Part shown: positions 44,438-53,763 of the stretch, piece by piece
Layout: every line of letters begins with the position of its first letter
How positions within the stretch are numbered: the first letter of the stretch is position 1
Source of the DNA: JBJXHC01 sp046160825
GTDB lineage: Bacteria; Bacteroidota; Ignavibacteria; UBA10030; UBA6906
Length of the DNA stretch: 64,000 nucleotides
Assembly (NCBI GenBank): GCA_046160825.1
Contig: JBJXHC010000106.1
Location: forward strand, 15,247-79,246
Reading direction: 5' to 3'
Notes under the pieces: generated by a model
What the model was told of the DNA's origin: nothing
The model's input: only the letters and a program-made list of their open reading frames with translations
Database searches by the model: none
Position numbers and translations under genes: made by a program

Positions 44438-45592
44438 TTAATCCGAGAGATCTACAACGAACCCCAACTGCTGAAGTGGATACTTAAGTTCGATCGTATT
44501 CGAATTCAGGCCAACAGTAACCGTGCTGAACTCGCGCCTCGTGCGATACTCCGCGCGGAGCTTACGAAAATACGTTGCCCTTTCAGTGGGAGCGACGTTG
44601 CGAATCCCACGAAGAAGCTGGTCGTCAAACTCAATATTATAAGATTCTCGAACAACTTGACGAATATTTTCTTGCCGACTTTGGTGAGGGACCGCAACAA
44701 CTCGGACTCTTTGGTCAGGAGCAAATACCCCACCAGAATCTTCACCAATAAATCTACAGGTAGCCTCATACACCATGCGCAACGCATTCATCTTTCCGTC
44801 GAGAGAGTATCCGGCAATGTGGGGCGTCCCGATGACTACACGGTCTAATAATTCCACCATAATTTCCGGCTCTCCTTCCCAAACATCAAGTATGGCAGAA
44901 GACAGATGTTGAGATGCTAGAACCGAGCATAGCGCTATTGAATCGACAACGGGACCCCGTGATGTGTTCAGAAGTACGCAGCCTCGCTTCATAGCTTTTA
45001 GGCGCTGGGCATCAAAAAGATGATGGGTTGGATTTGTTCCGCTCTTTGTTAGCGGCACATGAATCGTGATGAATTCGGCGTCCATCAGTTCGCCCAGTGG
45101 ACGATAGGCAGTGTCCTTTGACACTCTCTGTAAGGGTGGATCGTTCAATATTGGTATCATACCGAGAGATTTCACAAATTGAATAACTTTACTTCCAACA
45201 TTTCCGCATCCAACTATTCCAATGGGTGCATCCTGTAAAGGCTTCCCAAAACGGCTGGAGTATGTCAACAATGCTGCCACAATATACTCGGCCACTGACG
45301 TGGAGTTACTTCCAGGTGCACTGGCAAAACCGATGCCGCGAGAATCGAGATACTGTCGATCAATGTGGTCTTCGCCGATCGTGACCGTCCCGACAAATTT
45401 CACACTGCTTCCATCCAGAAGGCCTGCGTTCACCGGCGTTTCCGAACGCACGATAAGAACATCCGCATCCCGGACTGTTCCCCGCGTGATCTCCGATGTA
45501 TCCAATGCCACCACATCACCAATACGGGAAAAAACATCGACAACCATCGGAGTGTGTTTGTTGACAACGATTCGAGGGCGGAGGCTCGTCAC
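44438..45592 (-). CDS. pdxB: erythronate-4-phosphate dehydrogenase
   Basis: A 384-residue D-2-hydroxyacid dehydrogenase of the PdxB type, the second step of the DXP-dependent vitamin B6 pathway. Family marks are FVGTVTIGEDHIDRQYLDSR, ASAPGSNSTSVAEYIVAAL, the NAD site IGIVGCGNVGSKVI and TPHIAGYSLDGKMNA; the C-terminal extension fits DUF3410. The frame is open back to 45730, but GTG 45592 is preferred: GGAG lies seven bases upstream and it avoids a 120-base overlap with ppk. An ATG at 45643 is the alternative. The length then matches Escherichia coli PdxB (378). Confidence 0.9.
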   Translation of the reverse strand: MTSLRPRIVVNKHTPMVVDVFSRIGDVVALDTSEITRGTVRDADVLIVRSETPVNAGLLDGSSVKFVGTVTIGEDHIDRQYLDSRGIGFASAPGSNSTSVAEYIVAALLTYSSRFGKPLQDAPIGIVGCGNVGSKVIQFVKSLGMIPILNDPPLQRVSKDTAYRPLGELMDAEFITIHVPLTKSGTNPTHHLFDAQRLKAMKRGCVLLNTSRGPVVDSIALCSVLASQHLSSAILDVWEGEPEIMVELLDRVVIGTPHIAGYSLDGKMNALRMVYEATCRFIGEDSGGVFAPDQRVRVVAVPHQSRQENIRQVVRESYNIEFDDQLLRGIRNVAPTERATYFRKLRAEYRTRREFSTVTVGLNSNTIELKYPLQQLGFVVDLSD

Positions 45593-45608
45593 CTTCTTGC
45601 TCCGTGGC

Positions 45609-47663
45609 TCATTGAAGGGATTTGAGATATTCGTGGGTCGCATATTGAGACCGAACTGAGTCGGGGCCGGCCGTTCGTAGTGCATTCGTTTGATTCTTGT
45701 CGATGATGCGGGCTTTGGCTGTATCTGCAAGTTGAAGTTGCACGAGTCTGTTCACTACGCCCTGTAGTGAGGGATCATAAATGGGAAATGCAACCTCAAT
45801 CCTCTGACTGAGGTTCCGACGCATCCAATCTGCTGATGACAGGTAGTACATCGGATTGCCACCGTTGTGGAAAATGAATACTCGCGCGTGCTCAAGAAAT
45901 CGGTCCACGATACTGATGACCTTGATATTTTCACTCATTCCCTTCACTTCCGGAGTAAGGCAACATATCCCGCGAATAATGAGATGGACGGCAACACCTT
46001 TCTCACTCGCCTCATAGAGCTTCGTAATCATGTCCGAGTCTTCAAGACTGTTCATCTTCGCGATGATTGACGCCGGGTTCCCTTTTCGTGCGTTCTTTAT
46101 TTCCCGATCAATCAGTTTCACAAAACCCGATCGTAACACAAAGGGAGCAACGAGCAGGTGTTCGAATTCGGCCCCTCGCGCACGCCGCGAGAGTACATCG
46201 AATACCACGGCCACCTCCTTCGTAAGACGCACATCGGCCGTGAACAATCCGAAATCAGTATATATCCGTGCAGCGTTTTCATTGAAATTGCCTGTGCTGA
46301 GATATGCTACTTGCGTTACTTTCCCCTGCTCTTCGAGCGTGACAAGACAAAGTTTCGCATGAACTTTCAGGCCGGGGAAACTGTAGAGCACTTTCGCACC
46401 CGCTTTTTCCAACTCCGAGGCCCAGTAGAGGTTCGATTCCTCATCAAACCGCGCTTTCACTTCCACAAACACTGTTACTTGTTTTCCAGACCTGAGCGCC
46501 TTAAGAAGCTCCTCTATCACCCTTGAGTTACGGGCAACCCTGTAGAGTGTGATCTTGACGGAAACAACTCGAGGATCATCCGCTGCCTGTGAAAGAAACT
46601 GTATGACTGTCTCGTACGAATGATACGGATAAAACAAGAGCTGATCCCTTTGAAGTACCTCTTCGATGAAACGACGGGAAGAAGGAACTCGAAGTGGCTC
46701 CATCGGCTGGTAGGTGAGATCAGGATCCTTGGGGTTTGGGAGAGAGAACAAATCATGGAAATTGTGATACCTCGCCCCTTCAACCAGATCATCGGCGCCG
46801 AGATGAAACAGTCTCTTCAGCAGCTTTCTCATATGTCCCGGCATGTCAACGTCGTAAAGAAAACGGCAGAGCACCCCCGCTTTCCTCTTTTGTAATGCTG
46901 TTTTTATCTTTTGTACCAAGTCTCCGGAGAATTCATCATCAATATACAGCTCTGCATCACGAGTCATTTTGATGGAATATGCTCCCAAGACATCGTGGTT
47001 CGGGAAGACAGCGGACAGGTTCATTCTGATAACATCGTCGACAAACATGATGTCATGCTGGCCACCGGAGGATGGTAAGGTAACAAACCGGGGAACCGCA
47101 TGCGTTGGAATCTCTATCAGCGCGTATTGCGGTGATCCCTTGCTGCGATCGTTATGTCGTTCACGTGCCTCCAGAGCGACGCACAAATAAATTTGTCTGT
47201 TCTCCAGAAATGGCGGCTCCTTTTCCACCCCAAGGAATACCGGCGCGAGGCTACCGAGAATTTTTTCCTGAAACAACGACTTCACAAACCTGATCGCTTC
47301 ACCATCAAGAGATCCCTCACGTAGAATCCGGATTCCTTCCTTCTCCAACGCGGCAGTGATATCATTGCGGAAAACCCTGCCGAACTCCTCCTGCTGGTGT
47401 ATGACTGTCTTGTTGATCTGTTTCAACAACCAAGCAGGTTCGAAACCGAGATCCTTGCGTTTCTTCTTTTTCAATCCTTCGAGCGCCCGAACGGATGCCA
47501 CTCGTACTCGGAAGAATTCGTCCAGATTGGAGGAGAATATCGCGAGGAACTTGATGCGTTCGTAAAGGGGGACCGAGGGATCGGCAGCTTCCTGCAATAC
47601 ACGGTGGTTGAAGGAGAGCCAGCTTAACTCCCGATTCATGAATCTGATTGGAGAATTATCCAT
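45609..47663 (-). CDS. ppk: polyphosphate kinase 1
   Basis: A 684-residue PPK1 that polymerises the gamma phosphate of ATP. N-domain FMNRELSWLSFNHRVLQEA and LAIFSSNLDEFFRVRVASV; later DQLLFYPYHSYETV, VSVKITLYRVARNSRVIEEL, and the catalytic His motif VHAKLCLVTLEE with STGNFNENAARIYTDFGLFT; near the end SADWMRRNLSQRIEVAFPI. Length is normal (about 690). It is 16 bases upstream of the preferred pdxB start, so the two may be coupled. Nothing unusual was seen. Confidence 0.97.
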   Translation of the reverse strand: MDNSPIRFMNRELSWLSFNHRVLQEAADPSVPLYERIKFLAIFSSNLDEFFRVRVASVRALEGLKKKKRKDLGFEPAWLLKQINKTVIHQQEEFGRVFRNDITAALEKEGIRILREGSLDGEAIRFVKSLFQEKILGSLAPVFLGVEKEPPFLENRQIYLCVALEARERHNDRSKGSPQYALIEIPTHAVPRFVTLPSSGGQHDIMFVDDVIRMNLSAVFPNHDVLGAYSIKMTRDAELYIDDEFSGDLVQKIKTALQKRKAGVLCRFLYDVDMPGHMRKLLKRLFHLGADDLVEGARYHNFHDLFSLPNPKDPDLTYQPMEPLRVPSSRRFIEEVLQRDQLLFYPYHSYETVIQFLSQAADDPRVVSVKITLYRVARNSRVIEELLKALRSGKQVTVFVEVKARFDEESNLYWASELEKAGAKVLYSFPGLKVHAKLCLVTLEEQGKVTQVAYLSTGNFNENAARIYTDFGLFTADVRLTKEVAVVFDVLSRRARGAEFEHLLVAPFVLRSGFVKLIDREIKNARKGNPASIIAKMNSLEDSDMITKLYEASEKGVAVHLIIRGICCLTPEVKGMSENIKVISIVDRFLEHARVFIFHNGGNPMYYLSSADWMRRNLSQRIEVAFPIYDPSLQGVVNRLVQLQLADTAKARIIDKNQTNALRTAGPDSVRSQYATHEYLKSLQ

Positions 47664-47693
47664 GCAGTAGGTCTAAGGAGATGAAGTGCCTTG

Positions 47694-47711
47694 ACGATGG
47701 CGAGCCATCGT
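47694..47711. other. perfect hairpin between FnIII protein and ppk
   Basis: ACGATGG (47694-47700), CGAG, CCATCGT (47705-47711), extended outward by TTGA (47691-47694) and TCAA with an interruption. It lies in the 128 bases between the secreted FnIII gene and ppk, both on the minus strand. No T-run follows on the minus strand, so a terminator is possible but not shown; a regulatory element of ppk is an alternative. Confidence 0.4.
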
Positions 47712-47791
47712 ACGGAGTCAAGATAGGAGAAAAGAAGTTTCAATCAAGCGGTCCAAGCGCAGCTCCGGAGAAACCGATTTACACCGGACGC

Positions 47792-49165
47792 CTATTCTTC
47801 AGAAAGAATGATAAAGCCCGGCGCGTTGACTTTCACCCAGTAGGCTTTACCCGGTTCGATGGCCGGTGCGACAACAATCCCGTTGGAATATCCATAGAAG
47901 GGGGAGACGCGAATCCCTGGCGGGGAAGTAACAACATCGGCAGTATCCACAGGAACCGATATGGAACCAATAATATTCCAGCCGGCCAGCACAGGAATGT
48001 AGTCCGTCGTTATCGGGGCCCCACCAACTTCATTGGTCGAAGCAGTGGCAAATTTGGCCCAGTACCCGGTTCCGTTTTCAAGCACAACTTCAGGCATGTA
48101 GCCCGTCGTAGGATTAAACGAGAACCCGGAAGAAGTGGCATTGGGAAAAAGCTGGCGTAATGAGTCTTCCGTCGTCAATATGGGATTGGAAATCATGTTC
48201 CAACCCGCCGCTATTTCTATTCCGACAATGAAATTCACTGAAAACCTTCTTGCGTTACCGAACGGGCCCGACCCGCCACTATTTGTCGCTTTAACTCGCC
48301 ACCAATACTTCTGTTGGTGCATCAGAGAGTGAAGTTGTAGCGTGGTATCTGACACCGTCGAATCGACAATCAGTGCGGTGAAAAGAGAATCCGTCGCAAG
48401 CTCGATCGTGTATGAAGAAACAGCAGGTCCGCCCGTACGCCAGACGAATTCCACCGACGTCTCTGCAATGGTATCGCCATCAGCCGGAGAGACAAGATTC
48501 ACCTGTGCAGGAGGAGCGACAATTGTTGTAAAATTCCGGATGAGAGAAAATGGACTTGATGCCGGTGTGCCGTTCGCACGAACGCGCCAGAAATACCGTG
48601 TTAGGTTGGAAAGAGGTCCAATAGAAAACGTCGTATCAGAGACCGCAGGGTTATCAAGAACGAACGGTGAAAAAAGAGAATCGAGAGAGACTTGGAGATG
48701 ATATGTCGTTGCTCCGATTGCGGTTCTCCAAACGAGAGCAGGAGTCGCTGGTATGCCGGTTGTATTATTGGGAGGGGCGACCAGGGTTGGCTGTTGTGCC
48801 GGAACGTTCACGATGATACTGTGAGAATACCAGAGCGACGAGTCCAAACCCATTTGCTGGAGACGGTAGTACCAGACACCAGGCGACGAGGTTGTGTCCG
48901 TAACACTGTAGCTGTGAGGTGCCCCAAAACCGGGACTGAAGCTTCCCGGTACAGTCTCATAGTTTGTTGGACCATTAAGCGAACGTTGAACCCAGAATCC
49001 GTAGTTAAAGTCTTCGTACGCGGTGGACCATTCAAGTTGGACGCGATTGTGACTGACAGGTACGGCCGAAAAATTCGAGAGAACGATGCCAGCCGCCAGT
49101 CTCTCTCCCGGCGATAGACACATTCCGAGTATCAAGGCCACCTGAAAGCCGGTTCTTCGAGTCAT
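47792..49165 (-). CDS. secreted FnIII-repeat protein with C-terminal GWN module
   Basis: A 457-residue exported protein with a signal sequence (MTRRTGFQVALILGMCLS ... LAAG). After a strand-rich domain (LEWSTAYEDFNYGFWVQRS, the T9SS-cargo-type FnIII-like start) it has two FnIII-like repeats with the text TPALVWRTAIGATTYHLQVS and TRYFWRVRANG. The last about 143 residues form a double module: GWNMISNP ... GTGYWAKF and GWNIIGSI ... GKAYWVKVNAPGFIIL. The chain ends right there, with no T9SS sorting domain. The same module ends two other proteins in this window. It sits between the gliding-type ABC operon and ppk; its location in the envelope is unknown. Confidence 0.8.
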   Translation of the reverse strand: MTRRTGFQVALILGMCLSPGERLAAGIVLSNFSAVPVSHNRVQLEWSTAYEDFNYGFWVQRSLNGPTNYETVPGSFSPGFGAPHSYSVTDTTSSPGVWYYRLQQMGLDSSLWYSHSIIVNVPAQQPTLVAPPNNTTGIPATPALVWRTAIGATTYHLQVSLDSLFSPFVLDNPAVSDTTFSIGPLSNLTRYFWRVRANGTPASSPFSLIRNFTTIVAPPAQVNLVSPADGDTIAETSVEFVWRTGGPAVSSYTIELATDSLFTALIVDSTVSDTTLQLHSLMHQQKYWWRVKATNSGGSGPFGNARRFSVNFIVGIEIAAGWNMISNPILTTEDSLRQLFPNATSSGFSFNPTTGYMPEVVLENGTGYWAKFATASTNEVGGAPITTDYIPVLAGWNIIGSISVPVDTADVVTSPPGIRVSPFYGYSNGIVVAPAIEPGKAYWVKVNAPGFIILSEE

Positions 49166-49220
49166 TGGGTATCTCTTCCAACAAGAGTCATAACATTCTA
49201 CGCATCGAGAATGATACGTT

Positions 49221-50474
49221 CTACTTCCGCTTCACGAACACATAGACTTCCATACCGGTGACAACCACATCATTCTGCAGACCGTTCCATCGGCGGATTT
49301 GATCCACCGTCACGTCATACTTCTTCGCAATGGTGTTGATGGACTCACCCCGCTTGACGGTGTGAACAGTGAGATCACCATCATCATCAGCCGGTCGTTG
49401 TGTTTGTTGTTGTTGCGTGGCCTTTCGCGTAGCCCGGCGTTGCCTGCCTGTCGTCGGGGTTTGTTGCGTTGGCGTAGTCGATTGCGGGACCACCTGGCGC
49501 GGTGGCACAGTGCTGGTTTGCGGTGGTCGTTGCGGCACTGCCGGAGGACGTTTTTCAACAACTGGTGCAGGCTCTTGACGCGGGGTCAATCGCTCCACAA
49601 GTTCATTCAACCCTTTCGCCAACGCGGGCCGAATAACAACAACCGTCGAGGAGACCGACGTTTTCAAGAGAAAGTTTGTGTCCGAAGGCGTCAAAGAATA
49701 CAGTTCCATCCTCATCGGTCGGGAACCGGATATTTCAATTTCATACTTCGGCCTGTTCTTGATCATCATCGGGGTATCAACAAAGGCTTCGGCTTGAACT
49801 CTGGAAAGTGCAAAGAGGATCGGGTTCACTGTCTCCTGTGGTATTCTTCCCGTGCGTGAGAGCCACTCGCTTCCTTCCCGACGCAGAGAAAATGTCCTTG
49901 ATCCATTTTTGATGTTAAACGCGGTGAGCGAATCACCTGGGACAGCGTAGATGACACGCTGGCGCCAATCGCGAAGATCCCAATTCAGCAGCGATTGGGT
50001 GAGCCCTTGCGCAAGATACACCGTATCCGAAAGCGGTGTACGCACAAATGCCGCGCCGGGAGTCGGGGCCGACTTTCCAACAATCAAGGCAATGCTTTTC
50101 CCGTCGTCGTTCACAAACGCAACATTTGTTCCCTGGTCGTCAACCTCAAAGATCTGTTGTCTGTCTGGATTGGAAGAGACCAACCCCGTGAGCCGAAATG
50201 CGGCCATGCCATCCTGCAGCATACGCACTTTTTCCGGGTCGGCAGTGGCAAATAACGGTTCTGTCACCTTCCACTCACCTCTCACGCGCTCAAGCCTGAC
50301 AAAACCCTGCACACGACTGATGTCGATGCGGACAATGCGTTGCGGATCCAGAAAGTACCGCTCCGAGGGAACCGCGTACGTTGTGTCTTCAATTTCGTCC
50401 GAGTCCTGCAGGAAATATGCAGTTGCCAGCACGACAAGGAGGAGCAATAATATGATGAGATTCGATCGTTTCAT
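49221..50474 (-). CDS. DUF4340 protein with C-terminal LysM domain
   Basis: A 417-residue protein with one N-terminal membrane segment (LIILLLLLVVLATAYFLQ), a DUF4340 region at about 30-280 (RIVRIDISRVQGFVRLER, VRGEWKVTEPLFATADPEKV), a Pro/Gln/Thr-rich linker at about 300-365, and a LysM domain at the end (HTVKRGESINTIAKKYDV, QIRRWNGLQNDVVVTGMEV). DUF4340 proteins commonly follow GldG-type ABC permeases; the added LysM suggests peptidoglycan binding in the periplasm. It starts eight bases after the GldFG stop and ends the operon. The linker is a low-complexity run of CAA/ACA-type codons. Confidence 0.85.
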   Translation of the reverse strand: MKRSNLIILLLLLVVLATAYFLQDSDEIEDTTYAVPSERYFLDPQRIVRIDISRVQGFVRLERVRGEWKVTEPLFATADPEKVRMLQDGMAAFRLTGLVSSNPDRQQIFEVDDQGTNVAFVNDDGKSIALIVGKSAPTPGAAFVRTPLSDTVYLAQGLTQSLLNWDLRDWRQRVIYAVPGDSLTAFNIKNGSRTFSLRREGSEWLSRTGRIPQETVNPILFALSRVQAEAFVDTPMMIKNRPKYEIEISGSRPMRMELYSLTPSDTNFLLKTSVSSTVVVIRPALAKGLNELVERLTPRQEPAPVVEKRPPAVPQRPPQTSTVPPRQVVPQSTTPTQQTPTTGRQRRATRKATQQQQTQRPADDDGDLTVHTVKRGESINTIAKKYDVTVDQIRRWNGLQNDVVVTGMEVYVFVKRK

Positions 50475-50482
50475 GGTTGAGG

Positions 50483-52792
50483 TTAGAAACTGTGCTTGTG
50501 CCGTCTACGCCGCGCGCCTTTTATCAACATCCATAGCATACCGCCGAGTATCACCACACCAGGTGGGCCGGCGAAACTAAAATACTTTGCAACATTCTTT
50601 GTTTGTTCCGAAACTTCCTGAAGTGGTGGGGGTGCGACATCTCGTGTCCGCACAGCAGAAAGGACAGTATCTTCAACAATCCAATCTACAAGATTGACCG
50701 CAAAAGAAACATTATCATATTCCCGAACATGCTCGTCCAGCAGGAAGTCTCCATCGCCAACGATGCTGAGTCGGGTGCGCTGTCCGCGCGGAATAAATGT
50801 CCCCGCGGTAGTATGCGTAACAATGTCCCTGAGGGATGGATCCCGGATATCGGAGAATGCACTTTTGAAATTCCCTTCCAGCACGGCACCCAGGGAAATA
50901 TGTTTATCCTCAAACTCATCCGGCGTAACAGTTGTACGCGGTGATATGACGACCCCATCCACCGGATAACGTCGCGAGAGCGTGGATGACATCACCACTA
51001 CATGGTCGGTCACGCCTCGAATGGTGGCAAGGCGCATATCAAGAGAACTGACAAACGGAAACATGACCGGACCGGTGCTGCGCAATAAGTCATTCTCCTT
51101 TGAGAAGTCTGACGCAACAGGGTAGAACGGATATAGCACCTCGGAAGCGTACGTATGTTGGTCAAGCCCTTCACGAAGGAGGTATGGAGCACACCGCCCG
51201 TCTGCCACCAGATCCTTGTGTAAAATCCATCCGTAGACGTCGAACATGTCATCGAGGTTCACCTCGGTCGGTCGCGCATAACGCATCTCCGCATCCGGTA
51301 CAACACTGTTCATAAAGAAGGCGACCCGCCCACCACGCATGATGTATTGGTCAAGCTGGATCTTTTCAACGTCAGTAAACCTTCGCGTGGGAGCAATAAC
51401 CAAAAGAGCCGTATAATGTTGTGGCATCAATGGGCCGTTGGAGAACTGCACCGAAACCACTGCGTGTTGACGGCCCAGGGCACCTAAAAAAGTTTTCATG
51501 CGCTCCGGGCCAGGACCACCGCCATCTGTCAGAATACCAATGGTCTTCAATTCGGACGAGGTCATCTTTTTCAAACTCGCCGTCATCTCATATTCCAATC
51601 GATCAAGGGATTCAATGATCGGCAGCCGTTCAACCTTGTCGGCATATGAAAACGCAAGCCCTGCGTACGCCTTTGCGCTCTGGAAGCGATTATTTCTGAT
51701 CACTTTCACCTGGACGGGTGTAATACCTTCCCGAAGTGCGTCCTGTTCCTCTGCTGCCCCTGCAAGTGGATTGATGAATTTATAGTGGAACCTGCCGTTC
51801 GAGTTGGCGCGCAGTTCTTCCAGTAATTGCTGAACGCTACGGCGATGGTTGTGGTAAGGGGGTGGAAGTTCCGGACTAAAGTATGCACGGACCAGGAACG
51901 TGTCGTCGAGTGACGAGAGGAATTTCTTCGTGACATCAGACAGTGTGTATGCTTGATTCTCTGTAATATCGAAACGCGCAAAGGACCGCACGGAAATCAG
52001 GTTGGCGAACACAAGAATCCCGATAACGATCGAAGCACGCGCAAAGCGTTGTCCAATCTTGAAATCCCTCCAGCGCCAAAGGCTTTGACCTGTTTCCTGA
52101 GACGCGCTGACAGTCGCCAGCACGACAAAGAGTACGATCAAGGAGAGATAATAGATGATATCGCGGGAGTCAATGACCCCTCGGGCAAGACTTGAGAAAT
52201 GATGCCCGACGCCAACATATTCCACCGTGGAAACGAGTCCGATCGGCACGTATGCGAGCACCTTATCCAAAGCGAAGAGCACAAAACAGATCAAGAATCC
52301 GAGAATCAGTGCGACGATCTGATTGTCGCTCAGGCTTGAACCAAACTCCCCGGCGGCAACGAACACACCCCCAAGGAGGATCAGGCCGAGATAGCCGCCT
52401 ATCAGCGCCCCCGTATCAAGATCGCCAAACGAACTGATTGTCACGACATAGAGCATCGTGGGAAGCAGCGCAGCACAGACGAGAACCCAGCCGGCGAAAA
52501 ACTTGCCGACGACAATCTGACCGATGGAGATGGGCTTCGTCTTGAGCACTTCAAATGTCCCCACCCTCTTCTCTTCGGCTATGAGTCGCATTGTGACAGC
52601 TGGCGCAAACATCAGCAACAACAGGGGTGCAATTTCAAAAAATGTTACAAGGGAAGCGGTATTTGCAAGAAACAGGTTCGTGGCAACATAAGCACCCGCG
52701 AGAAGGAGGAAAATCGTGATGAAAATATAGGCGAGGCTGGAATCAAAATACGCCCGAAGTTCCTTGCGCAATATGACGCTGATGTTTCTCAC
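50483..52792 (-). CDS. GldF-GldG fusion, ABC permease with GldG-like domain
   Basis: A 769-residue membrane protein. Residues 1-about 235 are an ABC-2 type permease (GldF-like) with six hydrophobic segments and RLIAEEKRVGTFEVLKTKPI; residues about 250-730 are a GldG-like extracytoplasmic domain that starts with its own membrane segment (ASIVIGILVFANLISVRSF) and has ITENQAYTLSDVTKKFLSSL and VERLPIIESLDRLEYEMTAS; a last helix (PPGVVILGGMLWMLI) and a basic tail close it. In Flavobacteria GldF and GldG are separate genes, so this is a fused form. The GTG start at 52792 overlaps the GldA stop by four bases. Confidence 0.88.
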   Translation of the reverse strand: MRNISVILRKELRAYFDSSLAYIFITIFLLLAGAYVATNLFLANTASLVTFFEIAPLLLLMFAPAVTMRLIAEEKRVGTFEVLKTKPISIGQIVVGKFFAGWVLVCAALLPTMLYVVTISSFGDLDTGALIGGYLGLILLGGVFVAAGEFGSSLSDNQIVALILGFLICFVLFALDKVLAYVPIGLVSTVEYVGVGHHFSSLARGVIDSRDIIYYLSLIVLFVVLATVSASQETGQSLWRWRDFKIGQRFARASIVIGILVFANLISVRSFARFDITENQAYTLSDVTKKFLSSLDDTFLVRAYFSPELPPPYHNHRRSVQQLLEELRANSNGRFHYKFINPLAGAAEEQDALREGITPVQVKVIRNNRFQSAKAYAGLAFSYADKVERLPIIESLDRLEYEMTASLKKMTSSELKTIGILTDGGGPGPERMKTFLGALGRQHAVVSVQFSNGPLMPQHYTALLVIAPTRRFTDVEKIQLDQYIMRGGRVAFFMNSVVPDAEMRYARPTEVNLDDMFDVYGWILHKDLVADGRCAPYLLREGLDQHTYASEVLYPFYPVASDFSKENDLLRSTGPVMFPFVSSLDMRLATIRGVTDHVVVMSSTLSRRYPVDGVVISPRTTVTPDEFEDKHISLGAVLEGNFKSAFSDIRDPSLRDIVTHTTAGTFIPRGQRTRLSIVGDGDFLLDEHVREYDNVSFAVNLVDWIVEDTVLSAVRTRDVAPPPLQEVSEQTKNVAKYFSFAGPPGVVILGGMLWMLIKGARRRRHKHSF

Positions 52793-53754
52793 TGACTGTT
52801 GTGTCCTGTTGTAATGCGATGGAATATATCCTCAATTTGTACACGACCGCGGTGGACGTGTACCAGCACCCATCCTTCATTGACACAGAGATGGAACAAT
52901 TGACGTCGCAGGTTTCCCTCGCGACGCGCCTCGATATAAAATCCTTTGGTCCGCTCTCCATCCTCCTGCTGCGACAACGGTGAAACCAGCACGACACCCT
53001 CCAGCGTTCGGAGCATACGCTCCGTCCTCTCAGGATCATAGGGGTCAGGAAGATCAATCCCGATAAAAAATTTCTGCATCCCTTCGAATTGAAGAGTGAG
53101 ATCGCTGATGGACGAATCCGCCAGCTTCTTACCGTGATCAATGATGATAACACGGTCGCAGACAGCCTGTACTTCAGAGAGAGTATGCGTCGAGAGAATC
53201 ACGGCCTTCTCCTTCCCCACTTGCCGGATGTGTTGACGGAACTCGAGTATCTGGTTCGGGTCGAGACCGTTTGTCGGCTCGTCGAGAATCAATACCTGCG
53301 GCAAATGGAGCATGGCCTGTGCAAGGCCTACGCGCTGCCGGTATCCCTTGGAGAGTCTGCCAATTTCAAAATGCTTCACCCCTTGCAGATCAAAGGTTTC
53401 CACGACAGCCTTGATGCGTCGGGGGATCATCTTTCCCGGGACGTTTTGCAGCCGGGCAATGAATTCGAGGTACTCGATCACATCCATATCTGGATAGAGC
53501 GGATTGTCTTCAGGAAGATACCCGATCAACTTCCGCACTTCATCAGGGTCTTCTTGAATATTCTTGCCGTACACCTCGACGGAGCCACCCGAAGGCGTTA
53601 GGAACCCGGTAATCATACGCGCAACCGTGGTTTTGCCTGCCCCGTTCGGGCCGAGCAATCCTACGATCTGACCCGGCTGGACAGTGAACGACAAATTGTC
53701 CACGGCCTTCGTGGTGCCATAATATTTGGTGAGCGATGTAACGACGACGGACAT
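52789..53754 (-). CDS. ABC transporter ATPase, GldA type
   Basis: A 321-residue ATPase. Walker A GLLGPNGAGKTTVARMI, signature LSKGYRQRVGLAQAML, Walker B VLILDEPTNGLDPNQI, and a switch His in VILSTHTLSEV. After residue about 220 comes the accessory C-terminal domain usual for GldA/NatA-type ATPases. It overlaps the permease gene by four bases and follows the OmpA-type gene by nine. It probably forms one transporter with the GldFG fusion. The gliding role is inferred from the family, and many such systems are present in non-gliding bacteria. Confidence 0.92.
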   Translation of the reverse strand: MSVVVTSLTKYYGTTKAVDNLSFTVQPGQIVGLLGPNGAGKTTVARMITGFLTPSGGSVEVYGKNIQEDPDEVRKLIGYLPEDNPLYPDMDVIEYLEFIARLQNVPGKMIPRRIKAVVETFDLQGVKHFEIGRLSKGYRQRVGLAQAMLHLPQVLILDEPTNGLDPNQILEFRQHIRQVGKEKAVILSTHTLSEVQAVCDRVIIIDHGKKLADSSISDLTLQFEGMQKFFIGIDLPDPYDPERTERMLRTLEGVVLVSPLSQQEDGERTKGFYIEARREGNLRRQLFHLCVNEGWVLVHVHRGRVQIEDIFHRITTGHNSQ

Positions 53755-53763
53755 GATCTGTGT

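Noticed and set aside
45593..45730. Longer pdxB start inside ppk
   Set aside because: It would overlap ppk by about 120 bases; GTG 45592 has a well-placed GGAG and fits the family length.
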